A stretch of DNA of 64,000 bases from Spirosoma montaniterrae (GCF_001988955.1 NZ_CP014263.1:4186001-4250000); one strand, 5' to 3'; shown: positions 1 through 10,647, counted from the first letter of the stretch. Numbers and translations are program-made. Notes: generated by a model from the sequence alone, not told the origin.

Positions 1-3000
1 CTGCACCGTAACGACCCGCCCGAACCGCTCGCGCAGATGCTGCCGGGTGCGCAGCAGGTTCTGCACGCGGTTCAGCAGCATTTGTTCGTTGAACGGCTTC
101 GCGAGGTAATCGTCGGCCCCGACAGACAACCCTTTCAATTGACTATCGGCGTTCTGCCGGGCCGTGAGCAGAATCACCGGAATATGGCTGGTGGCGGGGT
201 GCTGCTTCAGTCGGCGGCACAGGTCGAGACCATTCAGCTTCGGCATCATCAGGTCCGAAATAATCAGGTCGGGGTGGCGGTCGAGCACCAGTTGCCAGCC
301 ATCTTCCCCGTTGGCCGCTTCCCACACGACGTACTGCTCCGCAAACACCGAGCGGATATACGCCCGCAGTTCGTCGTTGTCTTCTACCAGCAGCAAACTC
401 CCCTGCGGCTGTCCGCCCGGTGCAGGCGTTGGCACGTTCGTTTGGCTAACGACCAGCATGTCAACAGGTAATCGTTCCAATGTCGGCCCGACTGCATTCT
501 CTTCCAGCGTGGGGGGCGTGAGCGGCAACCGGACGGTGAAGCAACTACCCCGGCCCACCTCACTCGCTACGTCGATTTGTCCGCCCACGAGTTCGATCAG
601 TTCACGGCAGAGTGCCAGGCCCACGCCCGTCCCAACGGTTTTCGATTGATTCCGCCCATCGATTTGGTAGAACCGCTGGAAGATGTGGCTAAGGTGCTCC
701 GGCGCGATGCCCGTACCCGTATCGCGCACCGTCAGCACAGCTTGTTGGGGCGGGTGGGCGGTGTCGGCGGGGGTGAGCGTTACGTCTATTTCGCCCCCTT
801 CGGGCGTGAACTTGAGCGCGTTTGAGAGCAGGTTCGACAATACGTTTTCGAGCAGATCGGGGTCGTACCAAACCGGTACGTTCGGGAAACTGGACTGGTA
901 CATGATTCGGTGCGTGACCGACAACGGCTGGAACGTAGCGACGATGCGTTCGACAAAGTCGGGCAATGTATTGCGGCTGAGTCGGGGACGCATTTGCCCG
1001 GCTTCGAGTTTCGAGAGGTCGAGCAACTGGTTGATGAGCCGAAGCAAGCGTTGCGCATTGCGATGGATGAGCCGGTGTTGCTGCTGAACCTGCTCGGTGG
1101 GCATACCCGTCTCTTTCGTTATCAGCCGTTCCAACGGACTGATGATGAGCGTAATGGCCGTGCGGAACTCGTGCGAGATATTCGTAAAGAAGTTGGTTTT
1201 TAATTCATCTAACTCCCGAATCTTCTGAGCCTCCAGCGTTTGCGCCCGTAGCTCGTAGCGGAAGCGTTCGCGCACCCGTACCCCGTGCCGAATTGCCCAG
1301 AGGGCCAGCAGTACCAGCAGCGCGTACCCCGCATAGGCCCAGCCCGTGCGATACCAGGGCGGCAATACCCGTATGGTCAGCGTCGTTTCGTCGGCCCCGA
1401 AGCCATTCACGGCTTTCACCCGAAACGTATAATCGCCGGGGTCGAGGTTGGTGTAGGTGGCCGAGCGTTGCGTACCTACGTAGTTCCAGTCGGGGTCGAG
1501 CGGGTCGAGTCGGTAAGCATACTGGGCTTTGGACGCGTTACGAAAATTGAGCACCAGAAAATCGAGCGTAAACACCGACTGACCGTGCCGTAGTGTGAGT
1601 TCTTTCGTTTGCGTGAGGGGTTGTTTGAGCGGGGAGTCGGCACTACCCACCGCCACCGGTCGGTTGAATAGCCTCAGGCCCGTTAACAGTACTGGGAGCC
1701 GGTTGCGCGTAACCGGTACGCTATCGGGGTGGAAATACGTCAGGCCCTCGGTACTCCCGAAAAAGAGGTGTCCGTCGGGGCTGCGGTAGCTGGCGTTGGT
1801 CATAAACTCCCGACCCGACAGCCCATCGCAGGTGCTATACGACGTAAAGATGTCGCGTTCGGGGTCGAAGCGCGACAGGCCGTCGTTGGTAGCAATCCAG
1901 AGCATGCCGCGCTTATCCTGAAGAATACTTTTGACGGTATTATTAGCCAAACCATTTTCGGTGGTGTAGGTCACAAACCGCCCTGTTCGCCGGTCGAAGC
2001 GGTTCAGCCCCCCACCGTTCGTACCGACCCAAAGCCGGTGTTGCGCATCCTCGAACAGGGCGTTGATGTGGTCCTGCGCCAGACTACCGGGCCGGTCGTC
2101 GCTGAGGTAATGCCGAATGCGCCGGGTGCGGAGGTTCAATGCCCATAGCCCATCGCTGTACGTACCGAGCCATAACGTGCCGTCGCTCGTTTGGCACATG
2201 GCCTTCGCCCCCATCGTTTTCAGATTAACCCCGTCGATAACGTCAGGCAGCGGATCACTACGCAGTGTAATGGGGTCGAAACGCAGTATCCCATCACTCC
2301 GGGTCGATACCCAGATACGGTTGCTATCTGCCGGGGCAAACGCCTGCGCGAAGTTGGTAGCCGATGTTATTGCTGCCGATGCGTTGCCCGGCTGCGAGAC
2401 GAACCGGCGGGTTGGCGGATTCCAGACGGCGAAAGGCTGATTCCAGGTTCCTGCCAGCGGTCGGTCGGCGGGGAAATGGCTCAGCAGATAGACGTCACGG
2501 CCCGGAATGTGGGGAGGCACAACCCGCTCGAAGCGTTTCGCAGAAGGAGTCCAATAGGTTAGGCCCGCCGATGAGCCGAGCCAGACACCCCCGCTCCGAT
2601 CGCCCCCAATGGCGGTCACTTTGCGTTCGGGCAGGCCATCTTTACGCGTTAATGTACGGAAGTGTTCAGCTTCGTGATACGCTACGTTCAGACCACCTTC
2701 CCACGTACCGACCCATACATTGCCGCTGCGGTCTGTCAGCAGACTTTTCACGGCATGGCTGCTCAATCCCTGCTCCTGATCGGGTTGGGCGGGCTGGTGA
2801 ACGGCCCGGCTAAGGTCGCCTTGTGGCACACGTAGCAGCCCGTCGTCGGTACCAATCCAGAGCGTTTGCCGGGTGTCGCGGGCAAAAGACGTAATTGAGT
2901 TCAGTCCGCCACGCTTGCCAGGCTGGTAAAACACCTGTCGTGGCTGGCGTTCGCCCGGTTGGAGTTGGTACAGGCCCCTGGCTTCGGTGCCAATCCAGAG

Positions 3001-3714
3001 CGTTTGGTCGGGGGCTTCGTAAAACGCAACAATTCGGTTGCCGCTCGCCGGGCCGGGTAGCCGACCGTACTGCAATACCCGAAACGGGTCCTGCGCTACG
3101 TGGTAGAACGTACCACCCTGCGTACCGACCCAGCACGTGCTCTGCCGCCCTGCACCCAATGCCGTTACATTCGGCTCGGCCATAGGGCTTTCCGCGCCCG
3201 ACAGCAGCTTAGCCCGAAGCGTATGTTTGTCGACAAAAAACAGACCCGCCCCCGGTGTTCCTACCCAAACGCCCTCCTGCTGCGCCAGCAATGCCGATAC
3301 GCCCGTGATGGTGCGCCCACCTGCCCGCAACGGTACCCGAACGAAGTGTTCGGTTTGGCGGTCGAGGTAGCACACGCCCCCCGTGTACGTACCCACCCAC
3401 AGGCGATCCTGCGCATCTTCGGCCAGCACCCACACGTCGCTGGCGGGCAGGCTGGTGCTGTCGCGCCGATGGTGTCGGTACGTAGTAAAACCGTAGCCAT
3501 CGTAGCGGTTCAGTCCATCAGCCGTGCCCAGCCAAAGGAACCCCTGCCGATCCTGAATGATCTGCGTGATGGTGCTTTGCGATAAACCCTGGGCCGTTGT
3601 GAAGCGATGAAACGGCACCTGCCCCCGCCCTACCGTTGCCAATAGCCAGCTCACTATTGTCCACATTACGCGCTGTCGAGTGAAGCCGCACATAGCCATC
3701 AGGGTGCTGTTCAT
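1..3714 (-). CDS. Hybrid two-component sensor kinase/response regulator (HTCS), C-terminus cut by window edge
   Basis: One-protein two-component system that senses an extracytoplasmic ligand, probably a glycan fragment, and regulates transcription. The first 1238 residues are visible. After a hydrophobic N-terminus comes a long two-component-regulator propeller region (many WLGT..GLNRY-like repeats, to about residue 700). A Y_Y_Y domain (about 709-775) and one membrane helix (about 784-805) follow. The kinase has an H-box with His848 (SHEFRTAITL; Ala replaces the usual Pro) and an ATPase domain with GTGVGL. The receiver domain has LLVEDND, phospho-acceptor Asp1154 in SDLMMPK and ADDYLAKPF. 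The AraC-type DNA-binding domain expected in this family would lie past the left edge. I chose ATG at 3714 because it precedes the hydrophobic segment. It is divergent from the GH9 cellulase, so that gene is its most likely target (inference). Confidence 0.93.
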   Translation of the reverse strand, partial: MNSTLMAMCGFTRQRVMWTIVSWLLATVGRGQVPFHRFTTAQGLSQSTITQIIQDRQGFLWLGTADGLNRYDGYGFTTYRHHRRDSTSLPASDVWVLAEDAQDRLWVGTYTGGVCYLDRQTEHFVRVPLRAGGRTITGVSALLAQQEGVWVGTPGAGLFFVDKHTLRAKLLSGAESPMAEPNVTALGAGRQSTCWVGTQGGTFYHVAQDPFRVLQYGRLPGPASGNRIVAFYEAPDQTLWIGTEARGLYQLQPGERQPRQVFYQPGKRGGLNSITSFARDTRQTLWIGTDDGLLRVPQGDLSRAVHQPAQPDQEQGLSSHAVKSLLTDRSGNVWVGTWEGGLNVAYHEAEHFRTLTRKDGLPERKVTAIGGDRSGGVWLGSSAGLTYWTPSAKRFERVVPPHIPGRDVYLLSHFPADRPLAGTWNQPFAVWNPPTRRFVSQPGNASAAITSATNFAQAFAPADSNRIWVSTRSDGILRFDPITLRSDPLPDVIDGVNLKTMGAKAMCQTSDGTLWLGTYSDGLWALNLRTRRIRHYLSDDRPGSLAQDHINALFEDAQHRLWVGTNGGGLNRFDRRTGRFVTYTTENGLANNTVKSILQDKRGMLWIATNDGLSRFDPERDIFTSYSTCDGLSGREFMTNASYRSPDGHLFFGSTEGLTYFHPDSVPVTRNRLPVLLTGLRLFNRPVAVGSADSPLKQPLTQTKELTLRHGQSVFTLDFLVLNFRNASKAQYAYRLDPLDPDWNYVGTQRSATYTNLDPGDYTFRVKAVNGFGADETTLTIRVLPPWYRTGWAYAGYALLVLLALWAIRHGVRVRERFRYELRAQTLEAQKIRELDELKTNFFTNISHEFRTAITLIISPLERLITKETGMPTEQVQQQHRLIHRNAQRLLRLINQLLDLSKLEAGQMRPRLSRNTLPDFVERIVATFQPLSVTHRIMYQSSFPNVPVWYDPDLLENVLSNLLSNALKFTPEGGEIDVTLTPADTAHPPQQAVLTVRDTGTGIAPEHLSHIFQRFYQIDGRNQSKTVGTGVGLALCRELIELVGGQIDVASEVGRGSCFTVRLPLTPPTLEENAVGPTLERLPVDMLVVSQTNVPTPAPGGQPQGSLLLVEDNDELRAYIRSVFAEQYVVWEAANGEDGWQLVLDRHPDLIISDLMMPKLNGLDLCRRLKQHPATSHIPVILLTARQNADSQLKGLSVGADDYLAKPFNEQMLLNRVQNLLRTRQHLRERFGRVVTVQ

Positions 3715-3913
3715 AGATCTGTAAAGAAATTAATGTAACTCACTCTGCTATATGTGAGCGATGATGCCCCGTTTTCAGTCAAAAAAATCCCGACAATATA
3801 CTAATCGTATCCATTGCGAGTCAAGAATGCGATCATTCGCTCGAAAAATAACGCTTGCGGAATACGTCCAAGAAAATGCCGAAATCGTCTAACCGGCCCG
3901 CTATACGTTCATA

Positions 3914-3921
3914 TACTTTTG
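3914..3921 (+). promoter_or_regulatory. Candidate -7 element for the GH9 gene
   Basis: TACTTTTG matches the Bacteroidota -7 consensus TAnnTTTG and lies 38 bases before the GH9 start codon. No TTG is seen at the usual -33 distance, so the site may need an activator such as the divergent hybrid regulator. The rest of the 245-base intergenic region (3715-3959) shows no other clear signal, and there is no purine-rich ribosome site before the ATG. Confidence 0.35.
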
Positions 3922-3959
3922 GCCCGGCTGGGTTTGCCCCGCCCTAAACCCCTCCTCCT

Positions 3960-6900
3960 ATGCACAAAAAACTACTCCCAACCTTATGTTGGCTTGTGGG
4001 CGCGTTACTAACTGCCGTCAGTGCGGTAACTGCCCAGCAGATTGTCGAGGTGCTGCCCCTCACCGACCGGATCGTCATGGTACACCTCGACGAAGGCTTT
4101 GTCAACAAACACACGCTCGGCCAGAAACGGGGCGATGAGTCGGTAGTGCGAACCGAGCTGAATGTCGGATTGGCCACCACGCTCACGACGTATCAGCTCA
4201 GCAGCACGAACGACCCGGCCTACGGTACGGCCAAAAGCCCCGTCGACCTGGGACGTAAGAGTAAGGGTACCGACTACGCTTTCCTGTGTCAGAACTGGGG
4301 ACCGAACGGCTGCGTCAACACTGACGCCGACCATGCCAAAGAGCATTGGCTATATCTGTACCTGCCTACGCCCCTGCAACGCGGCAAAGCCTATACGCTC
4401 AACACCGGGGCCGTCGGCAGCAATGGTAGCACCTGGAACTTTACATACGATGAGAAAACCATCCGCTCGGAAGCCGTTCACATCAATCAGATGGGCTATA
4501 AACCCAACGCGGCTCTGAAGTACGGTTACGTCTATCACTGGCTCGGCAACAAAGGCGGGCTGGACCTGACCAACTACGCCGGTAAGGATTTCTGGGTGGT
4601 CAATACCGCGAACAATACCGTAGCATTTTCGGGCAAGCTGGTTTTTCGGAAGAGCAAAACGAATCCCGAAACCGGTCAGCCGACCGACTCGCCCAACGCC
4701 AACTTCAGCAGTGCCGACGTCTATGAGTGTAACTTCTCCGGCCTGACTACGCCCGGTACGTATCGGCTGGCGGTCGAAGGTGTTGGCGCGTCATTTGAGT
4801 TTGCGATTGGCAACGACGTCTATACCGAACCGTTTACGGCGGTGATGAACGGGCTGTTCAAGAACCGCAGCGGCATTGCCATCACGGCTGGCCCCATCAG
4901 CGACCACAACCGCCCGGCACCGCACAACCCTGGCGTTACGCCGGGCTTCAGCAACCGGCTGTTCTACAGCACGGCACGAGCCGCCGATTACGTGACTGAT
5001 GGCGGCAGCAGTGCCGAGCGAGCTACGGCCAAAGCCGCGTTTGAAGCTGGTAAGAAAGGCAATATCAACACCTGGGGCTTCTACCAGGATGCGGGCGACT
5101 GGGACGGGTACTTCTCGCACTCACGCGTGCCCGCCGACCTGCTGTTTCTGTACGAAAGCTTCCCGACGAAGTTTACCGACAATAGCCTGAAATTAGCCGA
5201 AACCGGTAACGGTATACCCGATCTGCTCGATGAAGCCCGCTGGTTGCCGCGTTACTACAAACGTACCAAAGACGCCATCGTAGCCAACGGCTGGGGCGAC
5301 GGGGGTGTGGGTGGCTCGCGTATTTTCGGTGATCTCTGGGGGGGCGACGAGCGGCCCGACGGTACAACCAAAGCCTCCTGGACCGATACCGACCGCGACT
5401 GGTACGTATCCGGGGCCGACGTCTGGACCACCTTCCGCTACGCTGGCTTAGCCGCACACATGGCCTACAACCTGAGCCTCGCTGGTGCTACCGATCCCGA
5501 AAACATCAACTGGCAGCAGGAAGCCATCGACGCCTACGCCTGGGCACTGAGCAAACAAACCCCCGCCGACGAAACACCCAAAGGCGATTACGTGCTGCGC
5601 TACGACCGGCTCTACGCAGCCGCCATGCTCTACAAACTAACCGGCACCGAAGCGTATCATACGCAGTTCAAAACCGATTTCAACGCGCTGGACCTGAACG
5701 GCATCGACCTACAGGACGACGGGCGACTGGGGCTATGGGCCTATGCTACGTTGCCTGCCAACCGCACTGCTGACGCTACGATTCTGGCCGCCATCCGGGC
5801 AAAGGCCGTCAGCACGGGCGATGAGATTCTGGTGAACTCGGCCAACAGGCGGGCGGCTCGCTGGGGCGGCAACTGGTTCTTTCCGATGCTGGTGGGGCAG
5901 GGCACGTCGCCCATGATTACACAGGGCATTATGGCGTATTGCGTATTGCGTGGCAACAACCCGGCCAAAGCCAGCGAGTACCTGCCCTACATTGCCACCA
6001 CCGCCGACTATTTCTTAGGCAACAACCCGCTCAACCAGACGTGGGTAACGGGCATGGGCAAGCGCTACCCCCGCGAGTTGTTCCACATGGATGGCTGGTA
6101 TAGTGGGGCCACCAACACTACCCGCAGCGGCATCGTACCCTACGGACAATGGCGCACCAGCAACCCCCGCCCGGCGCAAATTGGCTGGTGGGACATTCAC
6201 TGGGCCGAAAAAACCATCACGCCCGCCAACCTCGACACCTGGCCCGGCCACGAACGCTGGTTCGATCAGCGACCCACGCCCCTCTCGTCGGAGTTCACCG
6301 TACACCAGACGCAGCGGTGGTCGATTATGGCGTTTGGTTTTCTGAATGCCGTGGAAGAGCCGCCGTTCACGGGCGTACCCGTAACGGGCGTAACGATAAA
6401 CCCCACTAATCTTACCGTCGTGCTGGGTCGAACCAGTTCGGCAACGGCCACGGTACAGCCCGGCAATGCGACCAATCAGGGCGTTACGTGGAGCAGCAAC
6501 AACACCGGCGTGGCAACAGTCGGCTCCGATGGCACCATCACGGGCGTGGCCGAGGGCAGCGCGGTAGTGACCGTAACGACCGCCGAGGGTAATTTCAGCC
6601 AGGCGGTGAACGTAACGGTAGTGCGCCGGGCCGTAACGGGCATTAGTGTATCGCCCACCTCACTCACCGTCCGGGTCGGACGCACGGGTAGCCTCTCGGC
6701 TACGGTACAGCCCACCGATGCCACCAACGCCAACATTACGTGGAGCAGCAGCAATACCAGCGTAGCAACTGTCGCTAACGGAGTTGTAACGGGCGTAACC
6801 GAGGGTACGGCCACGATCACCGTTACGACCGCCGACGGTAATTTCCAGCAGTCGGTGAACGTAACGGTATCTCCGCTGGTGGGCTTTACATGTTCCGGCA

Positions 6901-9900
6901 ATCTCGCGGTCAACGGCGACGTAGAGGCACCGGACATCACGGCAGGGGCGTCTACGACCAACTCCGGCTTCCAGTCGTTCGGTAATGCTACGCTTGCCGA
7001 CGATGCGGTATCGGGTGTGCAGGCCATCAAGCTCAGCAACTACATGCACCAGATTATCTTTAACCCGGCGATCAAAAAATATACGTTGCGGGTAAAGATC
7101 AAGCGGCAGGGCAACACCAACTACGCGGGTATGAAGCTGGCCTTCCAGAACAGCGCGAATCAGGAACTGCCGGGCGCAATCGAAACCAATATCACCAATA
7201 CCGACTATCAGGAGATTGCGCTTGGCCCGCTGGATGCCCCGGCAGGTGCTGATAAGCTACTGATGCAATTCTTCGTAGGCGGGGGTTTCCTGCTCATCGA
7301 CGACGTTTGCCTGACCGCACAGGACATTGCCGACACGCAGGCACCCAGCACACCAGCCAACCTGAGCGTGGTAAATGCCCTCAGCCAAAGCGTACAACTC
7401 GGCTGGACGGCCTCGACCGACAACGTAGCGGTGACGAAGTACGAAATCCACCAGAACGGCACCAAAGTGGGCGAAAGCACTACCAACGCCTTCTCGGTAA
7501 CGGGCCTTACCGCCGGTACGTCGTACACGTTTACGGTGAAAGCGTTCGACGGGGCCGGGAACGTATCGAGCGAAAGTAACGCGGTTACGGCCACCACCCT
7601 ACTCAGCGATCCGCGCTACGAACTACTGCCCACCGACGACAAAGACAACGACGGTAACGGCACCCGCGCTACGGTAAATCACAGTCAGTTTACGAACGCC
7701 TACTACAAGTTCAACCTTGCGGGCGTGTCGGGCACCCCTACCCGCGCCCTGCTGCGACTGAACAAAACCGACGGGCGGGCTATGCTGGCGTACCTCGGCG
7801 TCTTTGCCGATGATCAGGACGGTTGGACCGAGACCGGCAGCACCAATCCGCAAAATGCCACAACCATCAGCACGCGTTACCTGCCGTCGGGTACAGGGTC
7901 GGTTATCGAGTTCGACGTAACGAATTACGTATTGGCTGAGTTGGGCGCGGGACGTAACAAAATTGCGTCGTTTCAGGTCAACAACCACATCGGTAACTGG
8001 GTGAGTCTGGGTACGAAGGAAAACGCCGGGCCGAAGCCGCAACTAATCATCAGCACGGCGGCCTTTACCGACAGTCAGGCACCGACGGCCCCCACGGGCC
8101 TGACTGCGACCGAACAGGCGCAAACGGGCTTCAGGCTGTCGTGGGCCATCGCTACCGATAACGTGGGTGTCATAAGCTACGAGGTTTTCAACGGGGCGAA
8201 CAAGATCGGAACCGTATCGGCGGAACTGCAAACGCTGCTCGTCAAGAATCTGACGTCCGGTACCGGCTATTCGTTTACGGTGCGCGCGGTCGATGGCGCG
8301 GGCAACGGTACGTCCAGCGCGGCCCTTGCAGTGACAACGGCGGCAGCGTCGGCCACGAGCATCGTGATGACCACCACCGACGACACCGGCACCCCCGACA
8401 ACGCCATCGGAACGGCCCCCTACGCTACGTTGAGCCAGTGGAACAACTCGTTTGCCCGCTTCGACCTCGCCAACGTACAGGGCACTGTCTCGAACGCCAA
8501 ACTGCGGCTGTTTGCGCCTAACGCCATCACAATGACGCTGAAAAACGCATCGACCAAAAGCTGGTCTGAGCGGAACCAGAGTTCGCTACCCTCGCCCACT
8601 GACCCGGTGCTGAAAACGGCTTCGTCGAGCACCAATAATACGTATGTCGAGTTCGACGTAACGGACCTGGTGCAGTCGGTACTAACGGGCGACAAATTGC
8701 TGTCGTGGGCCATCAACCACACGGCGGGCAACTGGCTCTCCTGGCGAACCAAAGAAGATGCCGTCAATATTCCGCAATTGGTACTGACGCTCGTTGGTGA
8801 AACCGCGCCTACAGTGGCTCCCACGTTTAGCGGACTGCCCGCATCTGGCACAGCTTGTACCGGAAGTAGCACTACGCTCACGGCGAGTTGCGCCAGCGGT
8901 GCTGTTACGTGGCAGGGAACACCCCAGGGCACCATCAGCGGGGCAGCCATCGTCTTGCCAACCGCAGCCGGAACGTATAACTACACAGCGGTTTGTGCGA
9001 ATGCAGCCGGTTCGGGACCATCGGCTACTACCAGTTTGACGCTCAGTACGCCGGCAGCTCCCAACTGGGCCAACGCAGGCGGGCAGCAGTCGGCTACGGT
9101 GACGCAGAACGCCAGCAGCGTTACGTTCGTGGCAACCAACTGCACGGGCCAACTCAACTGGACAGGTCCCAACAGTACATCGGGCACGGGCAGCATCATC
9201 GTCTCTACGTCGCAGACTGGTACGTTCGTCTATGGCGGCACGTGTTCTATTGGCTCGTGTGTGAGTAGCCCGGCCAACGTGACGGTAACAGTAATGGCTC
9301 CTGCCCTGAAAGTACAATACGCCGACGGCGACAACGGGCAGTTGACCAATAACAACATCAAACCGTACTTACGCATCGTCAACGACGCTAATACGCCCGT
9401 TCCGCTCGGCGACCTAAAAATGCGCTACTGGTTTACGGCGGAAAACTTTGCCGACATCAACACCTGGATCGACCACGCACAACTGGGCAACAGCTACGTG
9501 CAGATGAAGTATTTCCGTACTGAACAGCCTCGCTCTGGTGCTGATGGCTATATCGAGTACAGTTTTGCACAACTGGCGGGCGACCTGTGGGCCAACGGCA
9601 GTACCGGCCCCATTCAGTCACGTTTTGCCAACAAAGACTGGGCCGAGCTCAGCGAGGCCGACGACTATTCGTACCGGGCGGGCAGCAATTACGCCAACCA
9701 CGACCGTGTTACACTTTACCGCAAAGATGCGCAGGGCAACTGGCAACTAATCTGGGGCACCGAACCAGCGGTAGTGCCCGCAGTGCAGGGTGTACGGGTG
9801 CTTACGTCGAGTCAAAGCAGCGGTGCCAACGCCATCAGTACGTTTCTGAAGATAGAAAATACCGGCAACGTACCGATCAGGTACGAAGACCTGAACGTGC

Positions 9901-10526
9901 GGTATTGGTTTACCAGCGAAGGCGGCAGCGCGCTTACCTACTCGCTCGATTACGCCAAACTGGGCAACGGCAACGTAACGAGCCAGTTTACGCGGCTCAA
10001 CCCCGCCCGCACCAAAGCCGACGTATATGTCGAGATGGCGTTCAAACCCTCGCTGGGTTCGCTCTTTCCGCGCAGTAACACGGGCAACATACAGTACCGG
10101 ATCAACAAAGCCGACTGGTCGAACTTCGATCAGGCCAACGACCACTCGTATCTGTCGGGTAGCACCTTCGCCGAGAACAGCCGCGTTACGGTGTATCACA
10201 AAGGGCAGTTGATCTACGGCACCGAACCCCCAGCCGCTGGTGGCCGACTGCCAGCTTCTGAAACAACCGATACCTGGGAGGCTCGCCTGCTGGTTAACCC
10301 CAGCCCAGACCGTGACATACGCGTGGAGATACGCGGAGCCGAAGGGCAATCGCTGCGGTTAAGCCTGACCGACATTCAGGGTCGGGTTGTTGCCGAGCAG
10401 CACATCGATGCAGCCGGAGCCGTAGAAGAACGCTCGCTCGACAGTGGCAGTCGCAACCCCGGTCTGTTTCTTTTACACGTCAATACTGCCCGGAAGTCGG
10501 TTACGTTGCGCGCATTGCGGCAGTGA
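3960..10526 (+). CDS. Multidomain GH9 endoglucanase, T9SS-secreted, with CBM3-like modules
   Basis: Secreted or surface-attached cellulase-type enzyme of glycoside hydrolase family 9, 2188 residues. In order: signal peptide ending near AVTAQQ; an Ig-like N-terminal region; CelD_N-type Ig domain (about 172-285); GH9 catalytic domain (about 290-800) with the DAGD motif Asp377/Asp380 and a likely acid Glu778 in SSEFTVHQTQ. Then two bacterial Ig-2 repeats (about 804-971), a carbohydrate-binding-like domain (974-1122), Fn3, a DNRLRE-type domain, Fn3, a second DNRLRE-type domain (to about 1611) and Ig-like segments. Two CBM3-like modules (about 1781-1937 and 1940-2088) and a type A T9SS sorting domain (about 2109-2188) close the protein. 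The family cleaves beta-1,4-glucan by inversion. Its length is several times that of a bare GH9 enzyme. The exact substrate is not provable from sequence. Confidence 0.93.
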   Translation: MHKKLLPTLCWLVGALLTAVSAVTAQQIVEVLPLTDRIVMVHLDEGFVNKHTLGQKRGDESVVRTELNVGLATTLTTYQLSSTNDPAYGTAKSPVDLGRKSKGTDYAFLCQNWGPNGCVNTDADHAKEHWLYLYLPTPLQRGKAYTLNTGAVGSNGSTWNFTYDEKTIRSEAVHINQMGYKPNAALKYGYVYHWLGNKGGLDLTNYAGKDFWVVNTANNTVAFSGKLVFRKSKTNPETGQPTDSPNANFSSADVYECNFSGLTTPGTYRLAVEGVGASFEFAIGNDVYTEPFTAVMNGLFKNRSGIAITAGPISDHNRPAPHNPGVTPGFSNRLFYSTARAADYVTDGGSSAERATAKAAFEAGKKGNINTWGFYQDAGDWDGYFSHSRVPADLLFLYESFPTKFTDNSLKLAETGNGIPDLLDEARWLPRYYKRTKDAIVANGWGDGGVGGSRIFGDLWGGDERPDGTTKASWTDTDRDWYVSGADVWTTFRYAGLAAHMAYNLSLAGATDPENINWQQEAIDAYAWALSKQTPADETPKGDYVLRYDRLYAAAMLYKLTGTEAYHTQFKTDFNALDLNGIDLQDDGRLGLWAYATLPANRTADATILAAIRAKAVSTGDEILVNSANRRAARWGGNWFFPMLVGQGTSPMITQGIMAYCVLRGNNPAKASEYLPYIATTADYFLGNNPLNQTWVTGMGKRYPRELFHMDGWYSGATNTTRSGIVPYGQWRTSNPRPAQIGWWDIHWAEKTITPANLDTWPGHERWFDQRPTPLSSEFTVHQTQRWSIMAFGFLNAVEEPPFTGVPVTGVTINPTNLTVVLGRTSSATATVQPGNATNQGVTWSSNNTGVATVGSDGTITGVAEGSAVVTVTTAEGNFSQAVNVTVVRRAVTGISVSPTSLTVRVGRTGSLSATVQPTDATNANITWSSSNTSVATVANGVVTGVTEGTATITVTTADGNFQQSVNVTVSPLVGFTCSGNLAVNGDVEAPDITAGASTTNSGFQSFGNATLADDAVSGVQAIKLSNYMHQIIFNPAIKKYTLRVKIKRQGNTNYAGMKLAFQNSANQELPGAIETNITNTDYQEIALGPLDAPAGADKLLMQFFVGGGFLLIDDVCLTAQDIADTQAPSTPANLSVVNALSQSVQLGWTASTDNVAVTKYEIHQNGTKVGESTTNAFSVTGLTAGTSYTFTVKAFDGAGNVSSESNAVTATTLLSDPRYELLPTDDKDNDGNGTRATVNHSQFTNAYYKFNLAGVSGTPTRALLRLNKTDGRAMLAYLGVFADDQDGWTETGSTNPQNATTISTRYLPSGTGSVIEFDVTNYVLAELGAGRNKIASFQVNNHIGNWVSLGTKENAGPKPQLIISTAAFTDSQAPTAPTGLTATEQAQTGFRLSWAIATDNVGVISYEVFNGANKIGTVSAELQTLLVKNLTSGTGYSFTVRAVDGAGNGTSSAALAVTTAAASATSIVMTTTDDTGTPDNAIGTAPYATLSQWNNSFARFDLANVQGTVSNAKLRLFAPNAITMTLKNASTKSWSERNQSSLPSPTDPVLKTASSSTNNTYVEFDVTDLVQSVLTGDKLLSWAINHTAGNWLSWRTKEDAVNIPQLVLTLVGETAPTVAPTFSGLPASGTACTGSSTTLTASCASGAVTWQGTPQGTISGAAIVLPTAAGTYNYTAVCANAAGSGPSATTSLTLSTPAAPNWANAGGQQSATVTQNASSVTFVATNCTGQLNWTGPNSTSGTGSIIVSTSQTGTFVYGGTCSIGSCVSSPANVTVTVMAPALKVQYADGDNGQLTNNNIKPYLRIVNDANTPVPLGDLKMRYWFTAENFADINTWIDHAQLGNSYVQMKYFRTEQPRSGADGYIEYSFAQLAGDLWANGSTGPIQSRFANKDWAELSEADDYSYRAGSNYANHDRVTLYRKDAQGNWQLIWGTEPAVVPAVQGVRVLTSSQSSGANAISTFLKIENTGNVPIRYEDLNVRYWFTSEGGSALTYSLDYAKLGNGNVTSQFTRLNPARTKADVYVEMAFKPSLGSLFPRSNTGNIQYRINKADWSNFDQANDHSYLSGSTFAENSRVTVYHKGQLIYGTEPPAAGGRLPASETTDTWEARLLVNPSPDRDIRVEIRGAEGQSLRLSLTDIQGRVVAEQHIDAAGAVEERSLDSGSRNPGLFLLHVNTARKSVTLRALRQ

Positions 10527-10582
10527 GCCAGAGCTTATGTACGATTTTTTCTTCTGTAGTTCCATAGGTTACAGTAATGCAT

Positions 10583-10618
10583 ACAACCACGGGCCGGTAT
10601 GGCTCGTGGTTGTTTTTT
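10583..10618 (+). terminator. Rho-independent terminator after the GH9 gene
   Basis: A 13-base stem with one G-T pair (ACAACCACGGGCC against GGCTCGTGGTTGT), a 5-base loop and a run of six T. It lies 56 bases after the GH9 stop. Confidence 0.85.
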
Positions 10619-10647
10619 GCCTTATGCAATCTTGTTTCGGTTTTTGC

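Noticed and set aside
6370..6875. Direct DNA repeats in the cellulase gene considered as a mobile repeat
   Set aside because: They encode two bacterial Ig-2 protein domains and are explained by domain duplication.
9747..10349. A 200-residue open reading frame on the minus strand within the cellulase gene
   Set aside because: It lies wholly antisense to well-supported GH9/CBM3 coding sequence, has no recognisable motif and reflects the high GC content.
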